Counted from the stretch's first letter, positions 7,692-16,225 are shown. The stretch: 21,035 bases of DNA from an uncultured Pseudomonas sp. (GCF_946885885.1 NZ_CAMPHN010000072.1:1-21035); one strand, 5' to 3'. Notes: a model not told the origin generated them from the sequence alone. Program-made: numbers and translations.

Positions 7692-8045
7692 ATGAGCTGC
7701 AACAGTCGCAAAATCGATCACCTGCGCCGGCAAATACCCAGCTTCGACTGTGTGCCGGGCTGTCACGACTGCTGCGGTCCGGTCACTGCCTCCTCCGAGG
7801 AAATGGCCCGTTTGCCGGTGAAAAGCGACGCCGCCCACGAGGCCGCGCTGGCCGAGTTCAACTGCGTGCATCTGGGGCCGCAGGGCTGCGAGGTGTACGA
7901 CCAGCGCCCGTTGATCTGCCGCCTGTTCGGTACCACGCCACGTCTGCCCTGTCCGCGCGGGCGCGGCCCGGAGCAGATGATCGAGGAGCGGGTGGAGCGG
8001 CAGGTGCATCAACTGATCGCCAGCACCCGGCAGGTGTTGGTGTAG
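7692..8045 (+). CDS. YkgJ-family cysteine cluster protein
   Basis: A 117-residue cytoplasmic protein. The start is ATG 7692, preceded by AGGA at 7679-7682 with nine bases between. An upstream in-frame ATG at 7662 would place this AGGA inside the coding region and lacks its own ribosome binding site. The cysteine layout is Cys20-x3-Cys24-x2-Cys27-Cys28, then Cys58, Cys66 and Cys76 within VYDQRPLICRLFG. This CxxxCxxCC plus RPxxCRxFG pattern defines the YkgJ (UPF0153) family, predicted to bind zinc or iron. No enzymatic function is established for the family, and neighbours do not suggest one. The gene is divergent from the oxidase and convergent with dadR; a heptamer repeat fills the gap to dadR. 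Confidence 0.87.
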   Translation: MSCNSRKIDHLRRQIPSFDCVPGCHDCCGPVTASSEEMARLPVKSDAAHEAALAEFNCVHLGPQGCEVYDQRPLICRLFGTTPRLPCPRGRGPEQMIEERVERQVHQLIASTRQVLV

Positions 8046-8046
8046 G

Positions 8047-8169
8047 GCAGCCACAAGCTGCAAGCCATAAGCTGCAAGTTAAGAGCGAAAAGCGTCGACG
8101 GGCTTTGGCCGCCGCCCAACCTGATTCGCTTGCAGCTTGCAGGGGGCGGCCATCCGCCTTGCAGCTGCC
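8047..8169. repeat. GCTTGNN heptamer palindromic repeat, copy 2
   Basis: The element fills the whole space between the stop of the cysteine-cluster gene (8045) and the stop of convergent dadR (8170). The left arm (8056-8086) matches the copy 1 left arm with one substitution and one inserted T. The right arm (8128-8169) carries GCTTGCAGCTTGCAG and then TTGCAGCTGCC, with a GC-rich insert between. The arms can pair. It could serve as a bidirectional terminator, although no T-run follows either arm. Confidence 0.72.
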
Positions 8170-8658
8170 CTATTCCGGTACCGGCAAGCTCAACGACTCC
8201 TTGACCTCTTCCATCACGATATAGCTCTTCGACTCGCGCACGTGGGGCAGCTTGAGCAGGATGTCGCCGAGCAGCTTGCGGTAGCTGGCCATTTCGTTGA
8301 TCCGCGCCTTGACCAGGTAATCGAAGTCGCCGCTGACCAAGTGGCATTCCAATACATGGGGCAGCTTGAGCACCGCGCGGCGGAACTCTTCGAAGGTGTC
8401 GCCGGACTTGTAGTCCAGGCTGATCTCGACGAACACCAGCAGGCTGGCCTTGAGGTTCTGCGGGTTGAGGCGGGCGTGGTAGCCCATGATGATGCCTTCG
8501 CGCTCCAGGCGGCGAACCCGCTCGGTGCAGGGCGTGGTCGACAGGCCGACCCGTTCGCCCAGTTCGGTGAAGCTGATGCGCCCGTCTTCCTGCAGGATGC
8601 GCAGGATATTGCGGTCGATCTTGTCCAGTTCGCGGCGGCTCTGGTGCTGGGTACGCAT
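8170..8658 (-). CDS. dadR: Lrp/AsnC-family regulator DadR
   Basis: A 162-residue regulator. The start ATG (8656-8658) is preceded by AGGGGGA with about seven bases between. Residues from about 12 to 60 form the AsnC-type HTH (DKIDRNILRILQEDGRIS, then ELGERVGLSTTPCTERVRRL). Residues from about 67 to 150 form the RAM effector-binding domain (LLVFVEISLDYKSGDTFEEF, then HLVSGDFDYLVKARI). Its position, divergent from and directly adjacent to dadA, identifies it with DadR of P. aeruginosa, the L-alanine-responsive activator of the dadRAX locus. Binding of alanine is known for the family and is not visible in sequence. The 155-base gap to dadA contains candidate sites. An alternative name used in older annotation is lrp. 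Confidence 0.92.
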   Translation of the reverse strand: MRTQHQSRRELDKIDRNILRILQEDGRISFTELGERVGLSTTPCTERVRRLEREGIIMGYHARLNPQNLKASLLVFVEISLDYKSGDTFEEFRRAVLKLPHVLECHLVSGDFDYLVKARINEMASYRKLLGDILLKLPHVRESKSYIVMEEVKESLSLPVPE

Positions 8659-8686
8659 GGTGGATCCCCCTCTGCGAAAGGCATTT

Positions 8687-8792
8687 TCGCCAATAATTGT
8701 CGCCAAATATAGCTGTATATATAGTGAAATGCACTGGCCATAGCTCCATATACTGCGCACATCGTCTATCGGGTCAACAAACGCCAGTGCAT
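8687..8792. promoter_or_regulatory. dadR-dadA divergent control region
   Basis: This AT-rich island contains two related 13-base sites, TATAGCTGTATAT (8708-8720) and CATAGCTCCATAT (8739-8751), 31 bases apart, suitable for an Lrp-type octamer that wraps DNA. A TATACT -10 box (8749-8754) faces dadA but has no good -35, consistent with activation by DadR. ATGCACTGGC at 8729-8738 is a perfect 10-base inverted repeat of 8783-8792, just before the dadA ribosome binding site. The direct repeat TCGCCAA occurs at 8687 and 8700. Confidence 0.5.
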
Positions 8793-8813
8793 AGTCGCGG
8801 CGAGGAGAAAAAC

Positions 8814-10112
8814 ATGCGGGTTCTGGTATTGGGGAGTGGTGTCATCGGTACGGCCAGTGCCTATTACTTGGCCCGCCAAGGGTTCGAAGTGGTGGTGGTC
8901 GACCGTCAGGACGGTCCCGCCATGGAAACCAGCTTCGCCAACGCCGGCCAGGTTTCGCCGGGCTATGCCTCGCCCTGGGCCGCGCCAGGCGTGCCGCTGA
9001 AAGCCATCAAGTGGTTGCTGCAAAAGCACGCGCCGCTGGCGATCAAGGCCACCGCCGATATCGACCAATACCTGTGGATGGCGCAGATGCTGCGTAACTG
9101 CACCGCCAGCCGTTATGCGGTGAACAAGGAACGCATGGTGCGTCTGTCCGAATACAGCCGCGACTGCCTCGACGAGCTGCGCGCCGAAACCGGTATCGCC
9201 TACGAAGGCCGCAGCCTCGGCACCACCCAGCTGTTCCGCACCCAGGCGCAAGTCGACAACGCGGCCAAGGACATCGCCGTGCTCAAGCAGTCCGGCGTGC
9301 CCTTCGAGCTGCTCGATCGCGACGGTATCGCCCGCGTCGAACCGGCCCTGGCCGGGGTCAAGCACAAGCTGGCCGGCGCCTTGCGCCTGCCCAACGACCA
9401 GACCGGCGACTGCCAGATGTTCACCAGCAAGCTGGCGGAGATGGCCAAGCAGCTGGGCGTCGAATTCCGCTTCGGCCAGAACATCCAGCGTCTGGATTTC
9501 GCCGGCGACCGGATCAATGGCGTGTGGATCGACGGCAAGCTGGAAACCGCCGACCGCTACGTGCTCGCCCTCGGTAGCTACAGCCCGCAACTGCTCAAGC
9601 CGCTGGGCATTCGCGCGCCGGTTTATCCGCTCAAGGGTTATTCGCTGACCGTGCCGATCGTCAACGGCGACATGGCGCCGAACTCGACCATTCTCGACGA
9701 GACCTACAAGGTTGCGATCACCCGTTTCGACAACCGCATCCGCGTCGGCGGCATGGCCGAGATCGCCGGTTTCGACCTGAGCCTCAATCCCAAGCGCCGC
9801 GCCACCCTGGAAATGATCACCGCCGATCTTTACCCGCAGGGCGGCGATCTTAAACAGGCCGAGTTCTGGACCGGTTTGCGCCCGGCCACCCCGGACGGCA
9901 CGCCGATCGTCGGCGCCACCGGCTTCCGCAATTTATTCCTCAACACCGGCCACGGCACCCTGGGCTGGACCATGGCCTGCGGCTCCGGGCGTTTCCTCGC
10001 CGACCTGCTGGCCAACAAGCGTCCGCAGATCAGTGCCGAGGGCCTGGATATTTCACGCTACTCGAGCAAGCCTCGCGCGGTTCAGTCTGCCCCGCAGCCG
10101 CTGCGCACCTGA
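8814..10112 (+). CDS. dadA: D-amino acid dehydrogenase small subunit
   Basis: A 432-residue flavoprotein, the same length as E. coli DadA. The start ATG 8814 follows GAGGAG with six bases between. The FAD Rossmann motif GSGVIG is at residues 7-12, ending in Asp30 (VVVVD). It is followed by [19 protein letters not shown], a DadA hallmark. The C-terminal FAD contact is [20 protein letters not shown]. The enzyme oxidises D-alanine, and more slowly other D-amino acids, to the 2-imino acid at the inner membrane, passing electrons to the respiratory chain. The imine hydrolyses to pyruvate plus ammonia. It is first in an apparent operon with the RidA-like gene and then dadX, and is divergent from dadR. 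Confidence 0.95.
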   Translation: MRVLVLGSGVIGTASAYYLARQGFEVVVVDRQDGPAMETSFANAGQVSPGYASPWAAPGVPLKAIKWLLQKHAPLAIKATADIDQYLWMAQMLRNCTASRYAVNKERMVRLSEYSRDCLDELRAETGIAYEGRSLGTTQLFRTQAQVDNAAKDIAVLKQSGVPFELLDRDGIARVEPALAGVKHKLAGALRLPNDQTGDCQMFTSKLAEMAKQLGVEFRFGQNIQRLDFAGDRINGVWIDGKLETADRYVLALGSYSPQLLKPLGIRAPVYPLKGYSLTVPIVNGDMAPNSTILDETYKVAITRFDNRIRVGGMAEIAGFDLSLNPKRRATLEMITADLYPQGGDLKQAEFWTGLRPATPDGTPIVGATGFRNLFLNTGHGTLGWTMACGSGRFLADLLANKRPQISAEGLDISRYSSKPRAVQSAPQPLRT

Positions 10113-10148
10113 TAGGCTACGCCGCCCGTTTTCCAGGAGATTCGCAAC

Positions 10149-10502
10149 ATGTCCATCCAGCGCCTGCATGTGGAAAAGCGTTACAGCGAAGTGGTCATCC
10201 ACAATGGCACGGTCTATCTGGCCGGCCAGTTGGCCGATGACTACAGTGGCGATATCCGTCAGCAGACCCGTGAAACCCTGGCCAATATCGACCGCATGCT
10301 GGCCGAGGCCGGTAGCGACAAGAGCAAGATTCTCTCCGTGACCATCTACCTCAAGGACATGGCCGTCCATTACGACGGTCTCAACGCCGAGTACGACGCC
10401 TGGGTCGCCGAAGGCGCCGCCCCGGCCCGCGCCTGTGTCGAGGCGAAAATGTACAAGCCCGAAGTGCTGGTGGAAATGACCGTGGTCGCCGCCCAGGCCT
10501 GA
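10149..10502 (+). CDS. RidA-family protein (YjgF/YER057c/UK114)
   Basis: A 117-residue protein with the whole small RidA fold. The start ATG 10149 follows CAGGAG with about seven bases between. Arg94 in PARACVEAKMYKPEVLVEM corresponds to the catalytic arginine of E. coli RidA (Arg105). The family hydrolyses enamines and imines made by PLP- and flavin-dependent enzymes, preventing damage. Sitting 36 bases after dadA, which makes 2-iminopropanoate, it probably clears that product, which is inference from context. The sequence looks like the YoaB-type branch rather than canonical RidA, because the N-terminal and mid-region motifs differ. It is followed by an intrinsic terminator and a repeat before dadX. 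Confidence 0.9.
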   Translation: MSIQRLHVEKRYSEVVIHNGTVYLAGQLADDYSGDIRQQTRETLANIDRMLAEAGSDKSKILSVTIYLKDMAVHYDGLNAEYDAWVAEGAAPARACVEAKMYKPEVLVEMTVVAAQA

Positions 10503-10509
10503 TTTATTT

Positions 10510-10533
10510 GCCCGGACACTGCTGGGCTTTTTT
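10510..10533 (+). terminator. Intrinsic terminator after the RidA-like gene
   Basis: The stem GCCCGG (10510-10515) pairs with CTGGGC (10522-10527), with one G-T pair and a 6-base loop. Six T residues follow at 10528-10533. It lies seven bases after the stop codon and should at least reduce read-through into dadX. Confidence 0.72.
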
Positions 10534-10567
10534 ATAGCTATGTACCCGTTAGGTGTTGCAGCAACGG

Positions 10568-10654
10568 GTAGGTTGGCGCTGAGCGCAGCGAAGCCCAACA
10601 GACTCGGCATGTCTCGTTGGGCTTTGTCGCTGCGCTCCTCAACGGAGCGCCTAC
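10568..10654. repeat. REPIN-like element (GTTGGGCT type) before dadX
   Basis: It starts GTAG (10568) and ends CTAC (10654). GCGCAGCGAAGCCCAAC (10583-10599) is an inverted repeat of 10616-10635 with a small bulge. The two hairpin units are diverged compared with the copy at 18197. It lies between the terminator and dadX. Confidence 0.68.
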
Positions 10655-10669
10655 GGCTTATCGCCGTAC

Positions 10670-10695
10670 AACACGCCATTGGGATATAGCCTTTT
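10670..10695. repeat. Shared 26-base intergenic motif, copy 1
   Basis: AACACGCCATTGGGATATAG and the bases after it match 13340-13365 at 23 of 26 positions. In both places it lies within about 40 bases after the CTAC end of a REPIN-like element, so it may be a decayed tail of a larger repeat. Confidence 0.55.
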
Positions 10696-10752
10696 TTATT
10701 GACCACGCTACCCTGTCCGGTAGCGCAACTCATCGTCCGAAGCGTGAACACC

Positions 10753-11841
10753 ATGCGTCCAGCCCGTGCCCTGATCGACCTGCAAGCCTTGCGTCACAAC
10801 TACCAACTGGCCCGTGAGGTGTCCGGCGCGCGCGCGCTCGCGGTGGTCAAGGCGGATGGTTACGGGCATGGCGCGGTGCGTTGCGCCCAGGCCCTCACGG
10901 AGCAGGCCGACGGTTTCGCCGTGGCCTGTATCGAGGAAGCGCTGCAACTGCGCGAGGCCGGTATCGCCGCGCCTATCCTGCTGCTCGAAGGTTTTTTCGA
11001 GGCCGACGAGTTGCCGTTGATCGAGCTGCACGGGCTCTGGTGCGTGGTGCATTCGCTGTGGCAGCTGGAAGCCATCGAGCGCAGCGCCGTAACCAAGCCG
11101 TTGCAGGTCTGGCTGAAATTGGACAGCGGCATGCACCGTGTCGGCCTGCACCCGGCCGATTATCAAGAGGCCTACCGGCGTCTGCTGGCCAGCGGCAAGG
11201 TGGCGAAAATCGTCTTGATGAGCCACTTCGCCCGCGCCGATGAGCTGGCTTGCCCGCGCAACGCCGAGCAACTCGCGGTATTCGAGCAGGCGCGCCAGGG
11301 CCTGGCGGCCGAGGTCAGCCTGCGCAATTCCCCCGCTGTGCTCGGTTGGCCCGAGCTGTTCCCGCAGCAGCGCCCCAGCGATTGGGTGCGCCCCGGCATC
11401 ATGCTCTACGGCGCCACCCCGTTCGAACAGGCGCAGGCCACCGCCGCGCGCCTGCAACCGGTGATGACCCTGGAGTCGAAAATCATCGCCGTACGCGACT
11501 TGCCGGCCGGCGAACCCGTGGGTTACGGCGCGCGCTTCGTCAGCGAGCGCCCGACCCGTGTCGGCGTGGTCGCCATGGGCTATGCCGACGGCTACCCGCG
11601 GCATGCGCCGACGGGTACACCGGTCGCGGTGGACGGCCAACTGACCCGGCTGATCGGCCGCGTATCGATGGACATGCTCACCGTCGACCTCAGCGATTTG
11701 CCGGGCGCAGGCCTGGGCAGCCGGGTCGAATTATGGGGCAAGCAGGTGCTGGCCAGCGATGTCGCGGCCCGCGCCGAAACCATTCCTTATCAGCTGTTCT
11801 GCAACCTGCGCCGCGTGCAGATGCACTATCTCTGTGACTGA
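10753..11841 (+). CDS. dadX: Alanine racemase, catabolic
   Basis: A 362-residue fold-type III PLP enzyme. Lys33 in [12 protein letters not shown] is the PLP-binding lysine, and Tyr258 in PVGYGARF is the opposite-face catalytic base. The family landmarks MGYADGYPR and [10 protein letters not shown] follow. It interconverts L- and D-alanine in the cytoplasm, feeding DadA. The start ATG 10753 gives the usual N-terminus ([16 protein letters not shown]). The ribosome binding site is weak (GAAGCG). Upstream TTG codons would extend into intergenic sequence. Unlike the tightly packed dadA and RidA-like genes, it is separated by a 250-base gap with a terminator and a REPIN-like element, so it may depend partly on its own promoter. 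The dadX name rests on context rather than on distinction from an alr paralogue. Confidence 0.93.
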   Translation: MRPARALIDLQALRHNYQLAREVSGARALAVVKADGYGHGAVRCAQALTEQADGFAVACIEEALQLREAGIAAPILLLEGFFEADELPLIELHGLWCVVHSLWQLEAIERSAVTKPLQVWLKLDSGMHRVGLHPADYQEAYRRLLASGKVAKIVLMSHFARADELACPRNAEQLAVFEQARQGLAAEVSLRNSPAVLGWPELFPQQRPSDWVRPGIMLYGATPFEQAQATAARLQPVMTLESKIIAVRDLPAGEPVGYGARFVSERPTRVGVVAMGYADGYPRHAPTGTPVAVDGQLTRLIGRVSMDMLTVDLSDLPGAGLGSRVELWGKQVLASDVAARAETIPYQLFCNLRRVQMHYLCD

Positions 11842-11945
11842 AGCGTCGCTTCGAAGAATCTGTGGGTGAACTGTTGTAAATACTGAACACTGTTGCGATG
11901 ATACGGCCACTTTCATCCGTATCTTCCCGAGGGGGGACTCCAGCA

Positions 11946-12494
11946 TTGGACGTCGGTGTTCGACTGCAATCCATTCGCAAACTCAAAGGCCTTTCCCAGC
12001 GCGAACTCGCCAAGCGGGCAGGCGTCACTAACAGCACCATTTCGATGATCGAGAAGAACAGCGTGAGCCCCTCGATCAGCTCGTTGAAAAAGGTGCTGGC
12101 GGGTATTCCCATGTCGTTGGTCGAGTTCTTCTCCCTCGAAGTGGAGCAGGACAACCACACCCAGGTTGTCTATAAAGCCGGCGATCTGATCGATATTTCC
12201 GACGGCGCGGTGACCATGAAACTGGTCGGTAAGGCTCATCCCAGCCGCGCTATCGCCTTCCTTTCCGAAACCTATCCGCCTGGCGCCGGGACCGGCGACG
12301 ATATGCTCATGCATGAAGGCGAAGAGGCCGGGATGCTGGTCGAAGGCCGTCTGGAGCTGACCGTTGGCAGCGAGACCTACGTCCTGGAAACCGGCGACAG
12401 CTATTACTTCGAAAGCAGCAGACCGCATTGCTTCCGCAACCCGTTCGACGTGCCGGCGAAACTGATCAGCGCCACCACGCCGGCGAATTTCTAG
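11946..12494 (+). CDS. pauR: XRE-cupin regulator of polyamine utilisation, PauR/PuuR type
   Basis: A 182-residue regulator. Residues 1-65 are an XRE-type HTH (LQSIRKLKGLSQRELAKRAG, then TNSTISMIEKNSVSPSISSL). Residues from about 105 to 178 are a cupin domain with GDSYYFESSRPHCFRNP. This two-domain layout and sequence match PuuR of E. coli and PauR of P. aeruginosa, which repress gamma-glutamyl polyamine catabolism until putrescine or cadaverine is present. Start choice: TTG 11946 gives the family N-terminus MDVGVRLQSI and has a strong GAGGGGGGA (11929-11937) eight bases upstream. The ATG at 11898 would add 16 residues and place that Shine-Dalgarno inside the gene. It lies 104 bases after dadX and is followed by heptamer repeat copy 3. 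Confidence 0.9.
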   Translation: MDVGVRLQSIRKLKGLSQRELAKRAGVTNSTISMIEKNSVSPSISSLKKVLAGIPMSLVEFFSLEVEQDNHTQVVYKAGDLIDISDGAVTMKLVGKAHPSRAIAFLSETYPPGAGTGDDMLMHEGEEAGMLVEGRLELTVGSETYVLETGDSYYFESSRPHCFRNPFDVPAKLISATTPANF

Positions 12495-12500
12495 GAAACA

Positions 12501-12584
12501 GCTACAAGCCCAAGCTTCAAGCTGCAAGTGAGAGCATCCCGCACGCGCTCTTACTTGCAGCTTGTGGCTTGCAGCTTGCGGCTA
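12501..12584. repeat. GCTTGNN heptamer palindromic repeat, copy 3
   Basis: It begins seven bases after the pauR stop. The left arm (12505-12535) contains CAAGCTTCAAGCTGCAAG. The right arm (12547-12584) starts GCTCTTACTTGCAGCTTG, with GCTTGNN spaced every seven bases. The arms form a long hairpin with an 11-base loop. Bases 12547-12576 are identical to the reverse complement of 162-191. Confidence 0.8.
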
Positions 12585-12606
12585 CTCTCCTGCGACATAT
12601 GGGCTG

Positions 12607-12635
12607 TTTCGGCCGGGCGGGCTTCCCGCTATACT
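12607..12635 (+). promoter_or_regulatory. Possible sigma-70 promoter for cycB
   Basis: TATACT at 12630-12635 fits a -10 box about 60 bases before the cycB start. A recognisable TTGACA-like -35 is missing: the correctly spaced hexamer is TTTCGG. Confidence 0.35.
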
Positions 12636-12692
12636 GGCGCCCGCTCGCGAATCCGTGGCCGCGGGCGTGACTAGCCACGATGAGGGTGTACC

Positions 12693-13109
12693 GTGAACCT
12701 GATTAAAAAAATCCTGGTAGCACCGGCTACCGTATTGGCCCTGTGGGCAGTGACTGCTCAGGCCACGACCGATGAAGCCATTGCCGAGCGCCTGAAGCCG
12801 GTGGGTGAAGTCTGTGTGATGGGCGAAGAATGCAAAGGCGTCGGCGAAGTCGCCGTCGCAGCCGGCGGTGCCGCGCGCACCGCCGACGATATCATCGCCA
12901 AGCACTGCGGCGCCTGCCATGTCGCCGGCGTCCTGGGTGCACCGAAAGTCGGTGACACCGCCGCCTGGCAAGCTCGCGCCAGCAATGGCCTGGACGGCCT
13001 GCTGGCCAACGCCATTTCGGGTATCAACGCCATGCCGCCGAAAGGCACCTGTGCCGACTGCTCGGATGACGAGCTGCGCGAAGCCATTCAGAAGATGTCC
13101 GGCCTGTAA
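12693..13109 (+). CDS. cycB: Cytochrome c5
   Basis: A 138-residue periplasmic class I c-type cytochrome. Residues 1-24 are a Sec signal peptide ending TAQA. The haem motif is CGACH (Cys72, Cys75, His76), and Met114 in INAMPPKG is the likely sixth ligand. Cys120 and Cys123 (TCADC) form the disulfide typical of the c5 subgroup. An extra Cys41/Cys47 pair lies in VCVMGEEC in the N-terminal segment. It is expected to carry electrons to terminal oxidases or other periplasmic acceptors. The start is GTG 12693 with TGAGGGT about five bases upstream. It is followed by a strong terminator, so it is probably a single-gene transcript. Confidence 0.92.
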   Translation: MNLIKKILVAPATVLALWAVTAQATTDEAIAERLKPVGEVCVMGEECKGVGEVAVAAGGAARTADDIIAKHCGACHVAGVLGAPKVGDTAAWQARASNGLDGLLANAISGINAMPPKGTCADCSDDELREAIQKMSGL

Positions 13110-13127
13110 GCGCCGACCCGCTTCAAG

Positions 13128-13150
13128 AAAACCGCCTTCGGGCGGTTTTT
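13128..13150 (+). terminator. Intrinsic terminator of cycB
   Basis: ACCGCC (13131-13136) pairs with GGCGGT (13141-13146) around a stable TTCG tetraloop. It is preceded by A residues and followed by a run of five T (13146-13150), then GTTTA. It lies 18 bases after the stop codon. The A and T flanks could let it act in both directions. Confidence 0.92.
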
Positions 13151-13220
13151 GTTTAGCACTGTCCCAATATGTGTCGCATGGGCGATTCAGGCCTGAGCCT
13201 TTCTCGCATAGCCGGCAACG

Positions 13221-13299
13221 CGTAGGGTGACGCGGGGCCGCCTAGGCCGTGCGCACCACCGCAGGCGACGAATCACAGGTGCGCATGGCGCACCCTACG
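13221..13299. repeat. REPIN-like element (GGTGCGC type)
   Basis: CGTAGGGTG (13221-13229) is a perfect inverted repeat of 13291-13299. The right half is a clean hairpin, GGTGCGC-atg-GCGCACC, directly followed by CTAC. The left half is a longer, decayed hairpin ending in GTGCGCACC. Between the cycB terminator and xpt I see only this element and the shared motif at 13340. Confidence 0.7.
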
Positions 13300-13339
13300 G
13301 ATCCAGACCGTCTTAAACTCAGTGGCGATAGCCGAAGGC

Positions 13340-13365
13340 AACACGCTATTGGTACATAGCCTTTT
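13340..13365. repeat. Shared 26-base intergenic motif, copy 2
   Basis: AACACGCTATTGGTACATAG and the bases after it match 10670-10695 at 23 of 26 positions. Both copies lie just after a REPIN-like element and end in CCTTTT. Confidence 0.55.
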
Positions 13366-13414
13366 GTTTTCCAGGCCGTGCCACCCGCGACCTGCTGGCC
13401 GCGCCGCCAGACAG

Positions 13415-14173
<759 letters not shown>

Positions 14174-14215
14174 TTATAGGTCTTGCACATAAAACATAGG
14201 GTCTACGGATTCGAT

Positions 14216-16225
14216 TTATTTCTTCAGCAGGGCGCGCATATTGGCCAGCGCCGAGTTGCCGGTGGCCGCTTTGACTTCCGCGGGGGCATCTTCGAGACCT
14301 TCCCAGATCAGGTCTTCGGGCGGCAGCTCATCGAGAAAGCGGCTTGGCGAGCAGTCGATGATTTCGCCGTATTGCTTACGCTTGGCGGCGAAGGTCATGG
14401 TCAGGTTGCGCTTGGCGCGGGTGATGCCGACGTAGGCCAGGCGCCGCTCTTCCTCGACCGTATCGGCCTCGATGCTGGAACGGTGCGGGAGAATCTCTTC
14501 CTCCACGCCGAGGATATACACCGAGGGATATTCCAGGCCCTTGGACGCGTGCAGGGTGAGCATCTGCACGCCCTCGGCGCCTTCCTCTTCTTCCTGCTGG
14601 CGTTCGAGCATGTCGCGCAGCACCAGTTTGCCGATGGCGTCCTCGATGGTCATATCGCCGTCTTCGTCGCGCTCCAGGGTGTTCTTCAGCGCATCGACGA
14701 GGAACCACACGTTGCCCATGCGCGCATCGGCGACCTTGTCGTTGGAGGCGTTCTGGCGCAGCCAGTTTTCGTAGTCGATATCCATCACCATGCTGCGGAT
14801 CGCCGCGATCGGGTCGTTCTGCGCGCACTCCTGGCGTACCCGGTCCATCCATTTGGTAAAGCGCGCGAGGCGCTCGGTGAAGCGTGCGTCCAAGTGTTCG
14901 CCCAGGCCCATCTCGCCAGCGGCGGCGTACATGCTGATCTTGCGCTCGGTGGCGTAGTTGCCGAGTTTTTCCAGGGTGGTGGAACCGATCTCGCGGCGCG
15001 GCACGTTGATCACCCGGAGGAAGGCGTTGTCGTCGTCCGGGTTGACCAGCAGGCGGAAGTAGCTCATCAGATCCTTCACTTCCTGGCGGGCGAAGAAGCT
15101 GGTGCCGCCGCTCAGACGATAGGGAATCTGGTGGTGCTGCAACTTCAGCTCCATCAGCTTGGCCTGGTAGTTGCCGCGGTAGAGGATGGCGTAGTCGCTG
15201 TAGGGGCGCTGGGTGCGCAGGTGCTCGGTGAGGATTTCCAGGGCCACCCGCTCGCACTCGGCGTCTTCGTTCTTGCAGCGGATCACGCGGATCTCGTCGC
15301 CCATGCCCATCTCGCTCCACAGCTGTTTCTCGAAGGCGTGGGGGTTGTTGGCGATCAGCACGTTGGCGCACTTGAGGATGCGGCTGGTGGAGCGGTAGTT
15401 CTGCTCGAGCATCACCACCTTCAGCGAGGGGTAATCCTCTTTCAGCAGCATCAGGTTTTCCGGCCGGGCGCCGCGCCAGGCGTAGATCGATTGATCGTCG
15501 TCGCCGACCACGGTGAACTGGTTGCGCATGCCGACCAGCAGTTTGACCAGCAAGTACTGGCTGGCGTTGGTGTCCTGGTATTCGTCGACCAGCAGGTAGC
15601 GGATGCGGTTCTGCCACTTCTCCAGGATGTCGGCGTGCTCCTGGAACAGCTTCACCGGCAGCAGGATCAGGTCGTCGAAATCCACCGCATTATACGCCTT
15701 GAGCGTGCGTTGGTAGTGCAGGTAGACGATGGCCGCGGTCTGCTCCTTGGGTCCGCGCGCCTCGGCCAGGGCCTGGTCGGGAAGGATCAGGTCGTTCTTC
15801 CAGGCGCCGATGTAGTTCTTGATCTCGTCGATGCCGTCGTCGCCGGCGTACTCCTTCTGCATGATGTCGCTGAGCAGCGCCTTGATATCGCCCTCGTCGA
15901 AAATCGAGAAACCCGGCTTGTAACCCAGGCGCGCATATTCCTTGCGGATGATGTTCATGCCCAGGTTATGGAAGGTCGAGACGGTCAGGCCGCGGCCTTC
16001 GGCGCCTTTGAGCAGGGTGCCGACGCGCTCCTTCATCTCGCGCGCGGCCTTGTTGGTAAAGGTCATGGCGACGATATGCCGCGCCTGGATGCCGCAGTTC
16101 TGCACCAGGTGGGCGATCTTGCGGGTGATCACGCTGGTCTTGCCGGAGCCGGCGCCGGCGAGCACCAAAAGAGGGCCGCCGACGTAGTTCACGGCTTCCT
16201 GCTGCCGGGGGTTCAGTCGGGACAT
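14216..16225 (-). CDS. rep: ATP-dependent DNA helicase Rep
   Basis: A 669-residue superfamily 1A 3'-5' helicase, near the length of E. coli Rep (673). The Q motif is LNPRQQEAV (residues 4-12) and Walker A is GAGSGKT (24-30). The later motifs appear in order: FTNKAAREM, DEYQDT (Walker B), VVGDDDQSIYAWRGA (III), EQNYRST (IV), LHASKGLEYPSVYI (V) and ERRLAYVGITRAKR (VI). It unwinds DNA ahead of replication forks and helps clear bound proteins. It is distinguished from UvrD by its shorter C-terminus and the ELPPEDLIWE segment. All motifs are intact. The ribosome binding site is weak. It is divergent from the c-di-GMP gene, 268 bases away. Confidence 0.95.
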   Translation of the reverse strand: MSRLNPRQQEAVNYVGGPLLVLAGAGSGKTSVITRKIAHLVQNCGIQARHIVAMTFTNKAAREMKERVGTLLKGAEGRGLTVSTFHNLGMNIIRKEYARLGYKPGFSIFDEGDIKALLSDIMQKEYAGDDGIDEIKNYIGAWKNDLILPDQALAEARGPKEQTAAIVYLHYQRTLKAYNAVDFDDLILLPVKLFQEHADILEKWQNRIRYLLVDEYQDTNASQYLLVKLLVGMRNQFTVVGDDDQSIYAWRGARPENLMLLKEDYPSLKVVMLEQNYRSTSRILKCANVLIANNPHAFEKQLWSEMGMGDEIRVIRCKNEDAECERVALEILTEHLRTQRPYSDYAILYRGNYQAKLMELKLQHHQIPYRLSGGTSFFARQEVKDLMSYFRLLVNPDDDNAFLRVINVPRREIGSTTLEKLGNYATERKISMYAAAGEMGLGEHLDARFTERLARFTKWMDRVRQECAQNDPIAAIRSMVMDIDYENWLRQNASNDKVADARMGNVWFLVDALKNTLERDEDGDMTIEDAIGKLVLRDMLERQQEEEEGAEGVQMLTLHASKGLEYPSVYILGVEEEILPHRSSIEADTVEEERRLAYVGITRAKRNLTMTFAAKRKQYGEIIDCSPSRFLDELPPEDLIWEGLEDAPAEVKAATGNSALANMRALLKK

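Noticed and set aside
8047..8169. CRISPR-like array from repeated AGCTGCAAG units
   Set aside because: The repeats are 7-base units without unique spacers, form a palindrome, and no cas genes are present.
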